Below are positions 42,857-52,050 of a stretch of DNA of 54,660 nucleotides, one piece after another; position 1 is the stretch's first letter, and each line of letters opens with the position of its first letter. Source of the stretch: an uncultured Chitinophagaceae bacterium (GTDB lineage: Bacteria; Bacteroidota; Bacteroidia; Chitinophagales; Chitinophagaceae). The notes under the pieces are model-generated. The model made no database searches. It saw only the letters and a list, made by a program, of their open reading frames with translations, and was not told the DNA's origin. The position numbers and the translations under genes were made by a program. The stretch is taken from positions 1 through 54,660 of the forward strand of contig CAIVCF010000123.1 in the NCBI GenBank assembly GCA_903904335.1, read 5' to 3'.

Positions 42857-44002
42857 TCAAGGTTTAATTAATGCATAAATACTTTTCGCAGCTGCAGAAG
42901 ATGCATGGCCACCTGCCGATAAAATATTTTTCAACGAAACATAATCTTCCTGTAATTGTTGCTGGCGCACTTTATTGTTCAGCAATTCATTTAATTCTGT
43001 CACTAAATTTTTTGTGGTAAGATCTTGCTGTATCAATTCTTTCACCACTAATTTATCCATGATCAAATTCACCAACGAAATGAATTTCACATTCACCAAT
43101 CTTTTACCGATCTCATAACTCAAAGTTCCTGCTTTATAACAAACTACTTCAGGAACGGCAAACAATGCGGTTTCTAAAGTGGCAGTACCACTGGTCACCA
43201 ATGCAGCTTTACTTTGCATCAATAAATTATAGGTATCGTTTCTAACAGCACTAACATTATTGTAAGCGGATAAGAAGGGTGTATAAAATTCATCTTCCTG
43301 TCCGGGTGCTTTTGCAACAACAAATTGATAGTCTGGAAAAGATTTTGCTACTTCCAGCATAATGGGAAGTTTCTTTGTTATTTCCTGTTTACGGCTTCCC
43401 GGTAATAACGCAATAGAAGGTTTAAGGTTTAAGGTTTGAGGTAAAAGGTCTTGACCTTCTTCCTTACGCCTTACAGCTTCGGCCTTCAGCCTACTTTCTT
43501 CAACTACCTCTACGAGTGGATGCCCAACATATTCCACATCCCAATTCCATTTATTTTTATAATAGTCTTTTTCGAAAGGAAGAATCACCAGCATTTTATC
43601 GATGCATTGCTTCATTTTCTTCACGCGGTTTTCTTTCCATGCCCAAACCTGCGGAGAAATATAATACACGATCTTAAAACCTTTTTGTTTGCCCCATTCG
43701 GCAATACGTAAATTAAAACCGGGATAATCGATCAACACGATCACATCAGGATTAAAAGCGAGAATATCTTCTTTACAAAATTTTATATTACTGAGAATGG
43801 TTGGTAAATTCTTGATCACTTCAACAAAACCCATAAAAGCTAATTCTCTGTAATGCTTTACTAATGTGGCTCCTGCGGCTTGCATTAAGTCGCCGCCCCA
43901 GCAACGGATATTTGCTGATGCATCCTGTTTGTATAATTCTTTGATGAGATTACTGCCATGCAGGTCGCCGCTTGCTTCACCGGAAATGATATAGTATTTC
44001 AT
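42857..44002 (-). CDS. lpxB: Lipid-A-disaccharide synthase
   Basis: Condenses UDP-2,3-diacylglucosamine with lipid X in lipid A synthesis; peripheral inner-membrane GT19 glycosyltransferase. 381 residues from the ATG at 44002 (MKYYIISGEASGDLHGSNL), the family's normal start; an open frame continues upstream to 44158 but reads through a repeat and a palindrome. Further motifs: MGFVEVIKNLPT, PDVIVLIDYPGFNLR, YYISPQVWAWKENRV, and ALLPGSRKQEI. An extra segment at about 170-195 is encoded partly by a 7-bp tandem repeat. The start codon directly follows a G-rich repeat. Confidence 0.95.
   Translation of the reverse strand: MKYYIISGEASGDLHGSNLIKELYKQDASANIRCWGGDLMQAAGATLVKHYRELAFMGFVEVIKNLPTILSNIKFCKEDILAFNPDVIVLIDYPGFNLRIAEWGKQKGFKIVYYISPQVWAWKENRVKKMKQCIDKMLVILPFEKDYYKNKWNWDVEYVGHPLVEVVEESRLKAEAVRRKEEGQDLLPQTLNLKPSIALLPGSRKQEITKKLPIMLEVAKSFPDYQFVVAKAPGQEDEFYTPFLSAYNNVSAVRNDTYNLLMQSKAALVTSGTATLETALFAVPEVVCYKAGTLSYEIGKRLVNVKFISLVNLIMDKLVVKELIQQDLTTKNLVTELNELLNNKVRQQQLQEDYVSLKNILSAGGHASSAAAKSIYALIKP
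43417..43437. repeat. AAGGTTT heptamer, three tandem copies inside lpxB
   Basis: Units at 43417-43423, 43424-43430 and 43431-43437 lie within the coding sequence and extend on both sides as degenerate copies (TTTGAGGTAAAAGGTC). They encode part of a Leu/Asn/Pro-rich insert before the conserved ALLPGSR motif. Confidence 0.85.
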
Positions 44003-44024
44003 ACCCCGATCCCCTGAAGGGAAA
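44003..44024 (-). repeat. G-rich repeat family, copy 4, abutting lpxB
   Basis: On the minus strand TTCCCTTCAGGGGATCGGGG and T lead directly into the lpxB ATG, exactly as copy 2 does at hisH. Confidence 0.8.
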
Positions 44025-44141
44025 TTTTTAGTTGTGTGCAAAATACGATAAGAAATGTAAACGCTCAGATGATCAATTACTGCTGGCAAACAAATCGAAA
44101 TACCCCAATCTCGTGTTTTACACGCTTCTTCTTCTTGTTTC

Positions 44142-44181
44142 CTTCGGGTCAAGTCCACTAATTAGTGGACTTGACCCGAAG
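44142..44181. repeat. Perfect 40-bp palindrome
   Basis: CTTCGGGTCAAGTCCACTAA is followed without spacer by its reverse complement. An 11-bp direct repeat (GAAGCAGTACC) occurs twice directly to its right (44180-44201). The palindrome lies between lpxB and the BlaI operator. Confidence 0.95.
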
Positions 44182-44250
44182 CAGTACCGAAGCAGTACCG
44201 AAGGAGGCCTGAAAGAGAATGCTCTGTCTTACACTAAAAAAATATTTTCA

Positions 44251-44299
44251 TAACTAAAAAATTAGTTTATAGTTTTGTTCAACTATAAAATTAGTTATA
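44251..44299 (+). promoter_or_regulatory. blaI-blaR1 promoter and candidate BlaI operators
   Basis: TAACTAAAAAATTAGTTTA (44251-44269) and TATAGTT-N6-AACTATA, plus TTAGTTAT directly before the ATG, form overlapping dyads. A -7 box TAGTTTTG (44270-44277) lies between the dyads. BlaI/MecI-type repressors bind such dyads as dimers, so autoregulation is expected. No convincing -33 element was found. Confidence 0.6.
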
Positions 44300-44662
44300 A
44301 TGATTAAACCATTAACCAAAGCAGAAGAGCAGATCATGCAAACGATCTGGAAACTCGATAAAGCATATTTAAAAGATATTGTGGATGCTCAGCCTGAGCC
44401 CAAACCGCATTCCAACACAGTGGCAACTATTTTGAAGATTTTAATAGATAAAGGTTTTGTAGGCATTGAAGTGCATGGGAGAGTGCATCAGTACGAAGCA
44501 ATGGTTTCTAAAGAAGAATATTCATCTTCTTCTATCCGGAATTTAGTGGAAGGTTATTTTGAAGGATCCTTTGCCGATGCCGTTTCTTTTATGCTGAAAC
44601 AAAAAGACCTAAAAGTGAAAGACCTTGAATTTTTGTTACAACAGATCAAACACAAAAAATAA
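44300..44662 (+). CDS. blaI: BlaI/MecI/CopY family transcriptional repressor
   Basis: 120 residues. A winged helix at 5-75 (LTKAEEQIMQTIWKLDKAYLKDIV, NTVATILKILIDKGFVGIEVHGRVHQYEAMVS) is followed by the dimerisation region at 80-120. In the classical system BlaR1 senses beta-lactam and triggers cleavage of BlaI. Here it is followed after 5 bp by a BlaR1-type gene. No beta-lactamase or PBP gene is next to them, so the regulated genes are unknown. The symbol is used in the family sense. Confidence 0.92.
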   Translation: MIKPLTKAEEQIMQTIWKLDKAYLKDIVDAQPEPKPHSNTVATILKILIDKGFVGIEVHGRVHQYEAMVSKEEYSSSSIRNLVEGYFEGSFADAVSFMLKQKDLKVKDLEFLLQQIKHKK

Positions 44663-44667
44663 AGTCT

Positions 44668-47118
44668 ATGAAAAGCTTTGCCTGGTATGATTTGCAGGTG
44701 ATCATCTGCAGCGCCATCATGATGGGTTATTATTTTATTGTATTACGCAATAAAAAATTTCATCAGTACAATCGTTTTTATATGCTGGCTGTATTCTTTT
44801 TGTCCTTCATCATTCCGCTGATCAAAATTCAGTTAGATAAAATGGAAACGCAACAAGCCGTGGTGCAATTCATTTATGTGCTGGCTGATTATAATGCCGT
44901 GATGGATAAAGCCATTGCCGCCAAGGGCTTTCAGGTGAACTGGGATATGATGGCAATTGTAGGATATGCATTGGTCTCAGCCTTCTTCTTATTTTCTTTT
45001 GTGTTCGCGTTGATCCGCATTCGGAAGTTGTTACAGCAATATTCGATCAATCATTTGGGCGATGTGTATTTAATACTCACCAATGTAAAAGGAACGCCTT
45101 TCTCCTTCTTCAAATATATTTTCTGGAATGAAGAGATCGATCTGCAATCAGCAACCGGACAAAAAATTTTGCAACACGAATTAACGCATGTAAAAGAAAA
45201 GCACAGCATTGATAATGTAATTGTACAGGTGATGATGATAGTAGGATGGTTTAATCCTTTCTTTTGGCTGGCTAGAAAAGAATTGTACATGATCCATGAA
45301 TTTATTGCCGATAAAAGATCGGTGGATAACGGCGATGCTGCTTCATTAGCTGAAATGTTATTGGCAGCCATTTATCCGCAACAACAATTCTTATTGACTA
45401 ATTCTTTTTTCTTTTCACCTATTAAACGAAGATTACTGATGATCACCAATAATAAAAACCCGAGATTCTCTTATATGAGAAGAGTTGTTGTATTGCCATT
45501 AATGGCTGTAGTTGTTTTGTTGTTTGCATTCAGGATGAAACAGGAAAAAGCAAATGAAAATAAAAATTTATTGAATAGTTTATACGGATATGCTGATACA
45601 ACACAGAACCCAAGTGGAGCAGGTGTTTCGCAAGCTGAGATGGATGAATATGAAGCTATCTTAAAAAAAGTTATCATTACCAAGACTTCAAAAGAAGGGA
45701 AGACATTTACAGGTTTTGATGGCTCCAAAAAACTGGAAATAAAACGAGTGTATGAAATAAGTTTAGCAATGAGTGCTGAACAAAGAAATATCGCTACACA
45801 AGTTCACTTTTTAAAAGTGCCACCTTCTGTAAAGAAATCACCATCGACTGAACAGTTAAAGACTTGGTTAGATTCAAAAATGTATGGTGTTTGGATCGAT
45901 GAGAAAAGAATATCAAACGAAATACTGTCAAAATACAATTCAAATGATTTTAGTTTGTATGATGTTAGTAAACTTGAGAAGAATGCTATTAATTACGGAA
46001 AACATTATTATCAAATAAACTTGTATACTAACAAGTATTTTCAAACGAATATCAGAAAAGACACTGCGATTTATATTACAAAACTGCTTTCCAGATCAAA
46101 TGATTCTTCTAAAGTTATTATTACCAATACAGATTCTATTTTGAAATATGATATCGGTAGTGATTGGAGTAATTTTAATACTAAATCATCAACACTAAAA
46201 GTAATTTCTACCCCACTTTTTGCAAATGGAAATGCGCCTTTAATTTTTGTAGACGGTAAAAAAATCACGCATGATGAAATGAGTAAAATAAATCCCGGTA
46301 CAATTGAAAGTGTGAATGTTTTAAAAGATAAAGCCACCACTTTAAAATATGGGGATGAAGGGAAAAATGGTGTGATCTTGATTAAGCTGAAACCCGCTGC
46401 CAAACCGCTTTATGTAGTTGATGGGAAAAAGATGCCTGACATAGAGATGAGTAATATAAACCCAATGGATATTGCCAGCATGAATGTTTTAAAGGATGAA
46501 GTTGCTACTGCTAAATATGGTGATGAAGGAAAGAATGGCGTTGTAGAATTAAAAATGAAACCGTTGTATGTGCTTGATGGAAAAATAATGCCCAAGGATT
46601 TTGGTATAGCAAAATTGGATGCAGCAAGTATAGAAAGTATTAATGTCCTGAAAAATGAAGTTGGAGCGAATAAATACGGAGATGGAGGAAAATATGGAGT
46701 GATTGAAATAGCAACGAAAAGGAATAAAAAAGACACCTGTTGTTTTTTAGTGGCACCATCATTTGCTAAGAAAGATTCTACAGAACATTATGATAAAATA
46801 TTCACTGTAGTTCAAATTCATGCTTCATTTCCAGGCGGTAATGAAGGTTGGCAAAAATATTTGGAAAGAAATTTGAACCGAGATATTGCAGTTAAAAATG
46901 GTGCACCTACAGGAAAGTATATTATTTTTGTTTCTTTCATTATTAATAAAGATGGAACACTTAGGAATATAACTTCTAATGATTCCGGATACGGAATGGC
47001 GGAAGAAGCAATACGAGTTATTGCGAAAGGACCTAATTGGATACCTGCAAAACAGAATGGCGAAAACGTTGCAAGTGTATATAATCAAGGAATAACTTTT
47101 GTTGTTGAGGGAAAATAG
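44668..47118 (+). CDS. M56/BlaR1-type metalloprotease with three receptor-plug-like repeats and TonB C-terminal domain
   Basis: 816 residues. The N-terminal 290 form the membrane M56 domain, with helices at about 10-25, 38-52, 95-116 and 273-289, and the zinc motif His170-Glu-Leu-Thr-His174 (QHELTHVKEKH), followed by the distal acid in HEFIADKRS. After a variable region, three repeats of about 53 residues (524-576, 580-631, 632-684) each read VDGK...INPxxIESxNVLKDxxATxKYGDEGKNGV, the pattern of TonB-dependent receptor plugs. Residues about 710-816 resemble a TonB C-terminal domain (FPGGNEGWQKYLERNL; YIIFVSFIINKDGTL). A sensor coupling proteolysis to outer-membrane events is plausible. Confidence 0.88.
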   Translation: MKSFAWYDLQVIICSAIMMGYYFIVLRNKKFHQYNRFYMLAVFFLSFIIPLIKIQLDKMETQQAVVQFIYVLADYNAVMDKAIAAKGFQVNWDMMAIVGYALVSAFFLFSFVFALIRIRKLLQQYSINHLGDVYLILTNVKGTPFSFFKYIFWNEEIDLQSATGQKILQHELTHVKEKHSIDNVIVQVMMIVGWFNPFFWLARKELYMIHEFIADKRSVDNGDAASLAEMLLAAIYPQQQFLLTNSFFFSPIKRRLLMITNNKNPRFSYMRRVVVLPLMAVVVLLFAFRMKQEKANENKNLLNSLYGYADTTQNPSGAGVSQAEMDEYEAILKKVIITKTSKEGKTFTGFDGSKKLEIKRVYEISLAMSAEQRNIATQVHFLKVPPSVKKSPSTEQLKTWLDSKMYGVWIDEKRISNEILSKYNSNDFSLYDVSKLEKNAINYGKHYYQINLYTNKYFQTNIRKDTAIYITKLLSRSNDSSKVIITNTDSILKYDIGSDWSNFNTKSSTLKVISTPLFANGNAPLIFVDGKKITHDEMSKINPGTIESVNVLKDKATTLKYGDEGKNGVILIKLKPAAKPLYVVDGKKMPDIEMSNINPMDIASMNVLKDEVATAKYGDEGKNGVVELKMKPLYVLDGKIMPKDFGIAKLDAASIESINVLKNEVGANKYGDGGKYGVIEIATKRNKKDTCCFLVAPSFAKKDSTEHYDKIFTVVQIHASFPGGNEGWQKYLERNLNRDIAVKNGAPTGKYIIFVSFIINKDGTLRNITSNDSGYGMAEEAIRVIAKGPNWIPAKQNGENVASVYNQGITFVVEGK

Positions 47119-47190
47119 TTTTCTCGTTTTGTTTTGAAAGCTCTTGCTTTTCAGTAAGAGCTTTTTAGTTTATTGAATAGAAGAATATTA

Positions 47191-47275
47191 ACCACAGAGT
47201 AAAAGAGTAATACGCAGAGTTTCGCAGAGAAAATACTTTGTGTTCTCTGTGAAAAAACTCAGAGTACTCTGTGGT
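47191..47275. repeat. CACAGAG-type palindromic intergenic repeat
   Basis: ACCACAGAGT at 47191-47200 and ACTCTGTGGT at 47266-47275 are exact inverted ends; inside are further CGCAGAG, TTCGCAGAG and TTCTCTGTG words. Repeats of this wording are widespread in bacterial genomes. It lies between the convergent BlaR1-type and small membrane protein genes and may end transcription from both. Confidence 0.8.
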
Positions 47276-47303
47276 AAAATAAAAAAGTTCAATAAAGTTT
47301 TAA

Positions 47304-47330
47304 AAGTACAAGAGTGCGACGCAACAGTTG
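47304..47330 (+). repeat. Dispersed repeat, copy G
   Basis: AAGTACAAGAGTGCGACGCA and ACAGTTG make a full copy, 29 bp after the CACAGAG repeat, again between convergent genes. Confidence 0.85.
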
Positions 47331-47365
47331 CTGCCACAAGCATTACAGCCGTCCCACAAAAAAAA

Positions 47366-47662
47366 TTAAAACACAAATTTCATAATCAATGCTGCAACAG
47401 AATAAATAATGGTTACAATAAAAATACCCTTTGCAGTTTTGTCTTTATGTGTGTTGATATAGATGGTAAATAAAATTGCATTAGCCATTAAAGAAAAAGT
47501 GACCATGGCAGTGATCAAACTTTTTGCTTCGGTAAGATAGAGAATGAATTCTTTTAAAGGGTAGGTGCTGAACTTCCAGTAATAGAATCCAAACATACCA
47601 ATGAATGGGGCAAACAAGCCCAAGGCTAAACCGAGTTTTAAATTATCTTTCGTTAAGAACAT
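47366..47662 (-). CDS. Small membrane protein next to surE
   Basis: 98 residues with three hydrophobic segments (about 10-30, 46-68 and 77-97) joined by short charged loops (STYPLKEF, NTHKDKTAKG). Its start overlaps the last base of the surE stop, so the two are cotranscribed. Family not recognised. Confidence 0.7.
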   Translation of the reverse strand: MFLTKDNLKLGLALGLFAPFIGMFGFYYWKFSTYPLKEFILYLTEAKSLITAMVTFSLMANAILFTIYINTHKDKTAKGIFIVTIIYSVAALIMKFVF

Positions 47663-48447
47663 CAGAATTTCCAGTTTGTTTCGATTTGTTTTTTCAAGGT
47701 ATAATTGGTAAGATCAAACTGTACAGGCACCAAGCTAATATAATTATTTTTTAAAGCCCAAACATCGGTATCTTTTCCGGCATCATAATTTACAAATTCG
47801 CCTGTAAGCCAATAATATTTTCTTCCGGTTGGATCTTTACGTTCTAAAAATGCTTCTTCATATTTTGCATAAGCCTGTTTGCAAACTTTAATGCCTTTGA
47901 TCAATGTTTCATCCACCGCAGGAATATTTACATTGAACAATAAATGTTTTATTTTTTTCTGCGATAAAACTTTCTGTACTATTTTTTTCACATAGACTTT
48001 CGATGCAGAAAAATCTGCTTCCATGCTGAAATCGAGTAAGCTGAAACCTATGCTGGGTATGTTTTCTATGGCAGCTTCCATGGCAGCACTCATCGTTCCG
48101 CTATAAATAACATTGATAGAATGATTGGCACCGTGATTGATACCGCTCAAACAAATATCCGGTTTGCGATGAAGTATCTTATCCACTGCAATTTTTACAC
48201 AATCAACCGGTGTACCACTGCAACTGTATGCTTCCACCCCGTCCATATAATGCACTTTATGCATGCGCAAAGGATGACCGATCGTTATCGCATGTCCCAT
48301 GCCGCTTTGCGGTTTATCGGGAGCTACCACAACCACACGTCCAAGATCTTTTACTGCTTCCACCAATGCTTTAATGCCCGGTGCATTGATACTGTCATCA
48401 TTCGTAATTAAAATAACAGGCAGTGCTGCTTTTTTTGTTTTTGCCAT
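47662..48447 (-). CDS. surE: 5'/3'-nucleotidase SurE
   Basis: Divalent-metal phosphatase acting on nucleoside monophosphates, important in stationary phase and stress. 261 residues. ILITNDDSINAPGI provides the metal-binding Asp pair at 17-18, APDKPQSGMGHAIT the Ser loop, YSCSGTPVDCVKIAV and SGINHGANHSINVIYSGTMSAAMEA the core. VNVNIP is seen as LLFNVNIP. It heads a minus-strand pair with the small membrane protein. Confidence 0.96.
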   Translation of the reverse strand: MAKTKKAALPVILITNDDSINAPGIKALVEAVKDLGRVVVVAPDKPQSGMGHAITIGHPLRMHKVHYMDGVEAYSCSGTPVDCVKIAVDKILHRKPDICLSGINHGANHSINVIYSGTMSAAMEAAIENIPSIGFSLLDFSMEADFSASKVYVKKIVQKVLSQKKIKHLLFNVNIPAVDETLIKGIKVCKQAYAKYEEAFLERKDPTGRKYYWLTGEFVNYDAGKDTDVWALKNNYISLVPVQFDLTNYTLKKQIETNWKF

Positions 48448-48560
48448 AAGTGCAAGATACGATGTTGTAAGAATTGTTTGTAAACTGTTGAGACGTAATT
48501 GATCTTATTGATTTGGACAAAAGCAGACATATTTCTGCTATTTCAGCTGCAGTTGCATAA

Positions 48561-50258
<1,698 letters not shown>

Positions 50259-50261
50259 CGT

Positions 50262-50340
50262 GATGTCATGCTGAGGATCTCGGAGCATGATTTTAAAACA
50301 CAATTCTTACTTCACCCTTCGAGTGTCTCAGGGTGACATC
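50262..50340. repeat. Palindromic intergenic element (copy 2), likely bidirectional terminator
   Basis: GATGTCATGCTGAGGATCTC at the left and its imperfect complement (GAGTGTCTCAGGGTGACATC) at the right, with TTTTAAAA inside. It is between the convergent ABC-F and esterase genes. See copy 1 at 10703. Confidence 0.8.
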
Positions 50341-50357
50341 GGTTATAAGAATCAGAT

Positions 50358-51275
50358 TTATTTAATCATATCACCCTTCATCAACTTATTTGTCAGCATC
50401 CAGTTGATGGCAGTATCGAACCATTCATCTTTTGTGGTAGAATTGTGCAAACCAAAACCATGACCGCCTTTTTCATAAATATGCATTTCACTCAGCACTT
50501 TATTTTTTTGTAAGGCTTCAAAAAACAAAATACTGTTTTCCACTTTCACTGTTTTATCATCGGCTGCATGAATCAAGAATGCGGGTGGGGTTTGTGGTGT
50601 TACCTGCAATTCATTCGAGTATAATTTTATTTTTTCAGCATTGGCATTCTTGCCAATTAAATTTTCACGGGATCCCATGTGGGCAAGGCTGTCGGCAAAA
50701 CTGATCACCGGATACACGAGTATCATAAAGTCGGGGCGAAGATTGATATTTTTTGGATTATCGATCACGATCATATTATAATGTGTTCCCAAAGTGGAAG
50801 CCAAATGACCGCCTGCAGAAAATCCCATGATGCCGATCTTATCAGGATTGATATTCCATTCTTTTGCTTTTTCACGCACTAATTGAATGGCTCTTTCTGC
50901 ATCTTGCAATGGAACAATTTCTTTGTTATTAACAATGCTGTCTGCAGGTAACCTGTATTTCAATACAAATGCGGCAACGCCTTTTTCATTGAATGTTTTT
51001 GCTACTGCACTTCCTTCATGTTCCATTGCCAAACCCGCATAACCACCGCCGGGACAAATGATCACAGCTGTTAAGAATGAATCTTTTTTTTCAGGTAAAT
51101 AAACAGTCAGAGTTGGTATTGTTACGCCTGCAATTCTTCCGTTGCCTTTATTTATTTCGGATTTCGTTACAAGTTTATTATTGGGTATAATATTATCATA
51201 CAATGGAATGATAGTTTGCGCATTGCTCATAAGAGAGAAGCTTATCAAAAATAAAATAAGGGATAACTTTTTCAT
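50358..51275 (-). CDS. Secreted alpha/beta hydrolase (BD-FAE/acetyl-xylan esterase-like)
   Basis: 305 residues from the ATG at 51275 (MKKLSLILFLISFSLMSNAQ is the signal peptide). A longer frame to 51377 arises from a dispersed repeat and was rejected. It is an alpha/beta-hydrolase: PGGGYAGLAMEHEG is the oxyanion loop, GFSAGGHLAS gives the nucleophile Ser in GxSxG, PPAFLIHAADDKTVKVEN the acid and GGHGFGLH the His. Members hydrolyse acetyl or feruloyl esters of plant polysaccharides. Substrate not determined. It fits the saccharolytic genes elsewhere in the window (GH1, GH16, ChbG-like). Confidence 0.9.
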   Translation of the reverse strand: MKKLSLILFLISFSLMSNAQTIIPLYDNIIPNNKLVTKSEINKGNGRIAGVTIPTLTVYLPEKKDSFLTAVIICPGGGYAGLAMEHEGSAVAKTFNEKGVAAFVLKYRLPADSIVNNKEIVPLQDAERAIQLVREKAKEWNINPDKIGIMGFSAGGHLASTLGTHYNMIVIDNPKNINLRPDFMILVYPVISFADSLAHMGSRENLIGKNANAEKIKLYSNELQVTPQTPPAFLIHAADDKTVKVENSILFFEALQKNKVLSEMHIYEKGGHGFGLHNSTTKDEWFDTAINWMLTNKLMKGDMIK

Positions 51276-51339
51276 ATCGCAAAAATGAAGATTGAAAGTA
51301 CAGAATATTTTATTGACAGGCAGTAATACTGTTCTCAGC

Positions 51340-51396
51340 AATTGTTGCGTTGTTCCAAAGGAACCCCTTTGGGGCACACTTGTGCTTTATAGCTTT
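51340..51396 (-). repeat. Dispersed repeat, copy H, with 23-bp nested insertion
   Basis: The minus strand shows AAAGCTATAAAGCACAAGTG and the GCAACAATTG end, but between GTGTGC and ACGCAAC lies an extra segment that is itself palindromic (CCAAAGGGG...CCTTTGG). The insert replaces the central C of the family core. Confidence 0.75.
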
Positions 51397-51424
51397 CTGC
51401 GACTGATACGTTTATAGAATAATA

Positions 51425-51877
51425 TTATTCCGCTTTTTTAGGAACATAAATATGAATCGATTGTCCAACCAATTTCCATTCATTATTAATTTTTTCCAAA
51501 ATTCTTATTTCGTAAGAATACGTTTTCTTACCATCTTTTGAAGTGGATTCTTCATCATGGCTTACCCATGCGTTATTTCCATGAATGCTTACTTTATAAT
51601 TACTGATCACTGCAAATCCGCCATTGCCCGTGGATGCTGAAGGTTTGATCATATTTTCGGGTGGAACATCAAACGTTTCTCCATTTGTTGTTGAAACCAA
51701 AATCCTGCTGTACGGCTGTATATGCCAGCATGCTGCATGCACTGCAACATCGCCTGATCTCCAGGTAGCAGCTTCTTTTTCCAATAATTTTTTTATGGCG
51801 GCAGCGTCATCATTTTGTTGGCGAAAACTGAACAGCAATAAACTTGCTGAGAGAATAAAAAATAATTTCTTTTTCAT
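51425..51877 (-). CDS. Exported NTF2-like/DUF4440-type protein
   Basis: 150 residues with a signal peptide at 1-18. The mature part, DDAAAIKKLLEKEAATWRSGDVAVHAACWHIQPYSRILVST through HIYVPKKAE, has the helix-then-sheet pattern of SnoaL/NTF2-like proteins (DUF4440 style), including AAIKKLLEKEAATWRSGD and the strands GNNAWVSHDEES and WKLVGQSIHIY. No catalytic residues are obvious. It lies about 150 bp upstream of the esterase gene on the same strand and may be cotranscribed with it. Confidence 0.75.
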   Translation of the reverse strand: MKKKLFFILSASLLLFSFRQQNDDAAAIKKLLEKEAATWRSGDVAVHAACWHIQPYSRILVSTTNGETFDVPPENMIKPSASTGNGGFAVISNYKVSIHGNNAWVSHDEESTSKDGKKTYSYEIRILEKINNEWKLVGQSIHIYVPKKAE

Positions 51878-52050
51878 ATGATTATATTTTGAAGGTTTTT
51901 AAACTAACGGGATTAAAGTTAATGCCATGTTCTTATAATTTTACTGCAATCTTTATTTTTTAGATTGCTGCCAAGAGAAGCAATTGTTAACAAACAAAAA
52001 ATAATTCCTACAATTTGTAAGCTTATTTTCGCAAACAAATAGAATATTTG

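Noticed and set aside
44003-44158. 52-residue extension of LpxB
   Set aside because: It runs through a G-rich repeat and into a palindrome; LpxB starts at MKYYIISGEASGD.
44300-47118. Beta-lactam resistance operon
   Set aside because: Only the regulator and sensor are present; no beta-lactamase or PBP gene lies in the window, and the sensor has unrelated C-terminal domains.
51276-51377. 34-residue extension of the esterase
   Set aside because: It arises from dispersed repeat copy H; the signal peptide begins at MKKLSLILF.
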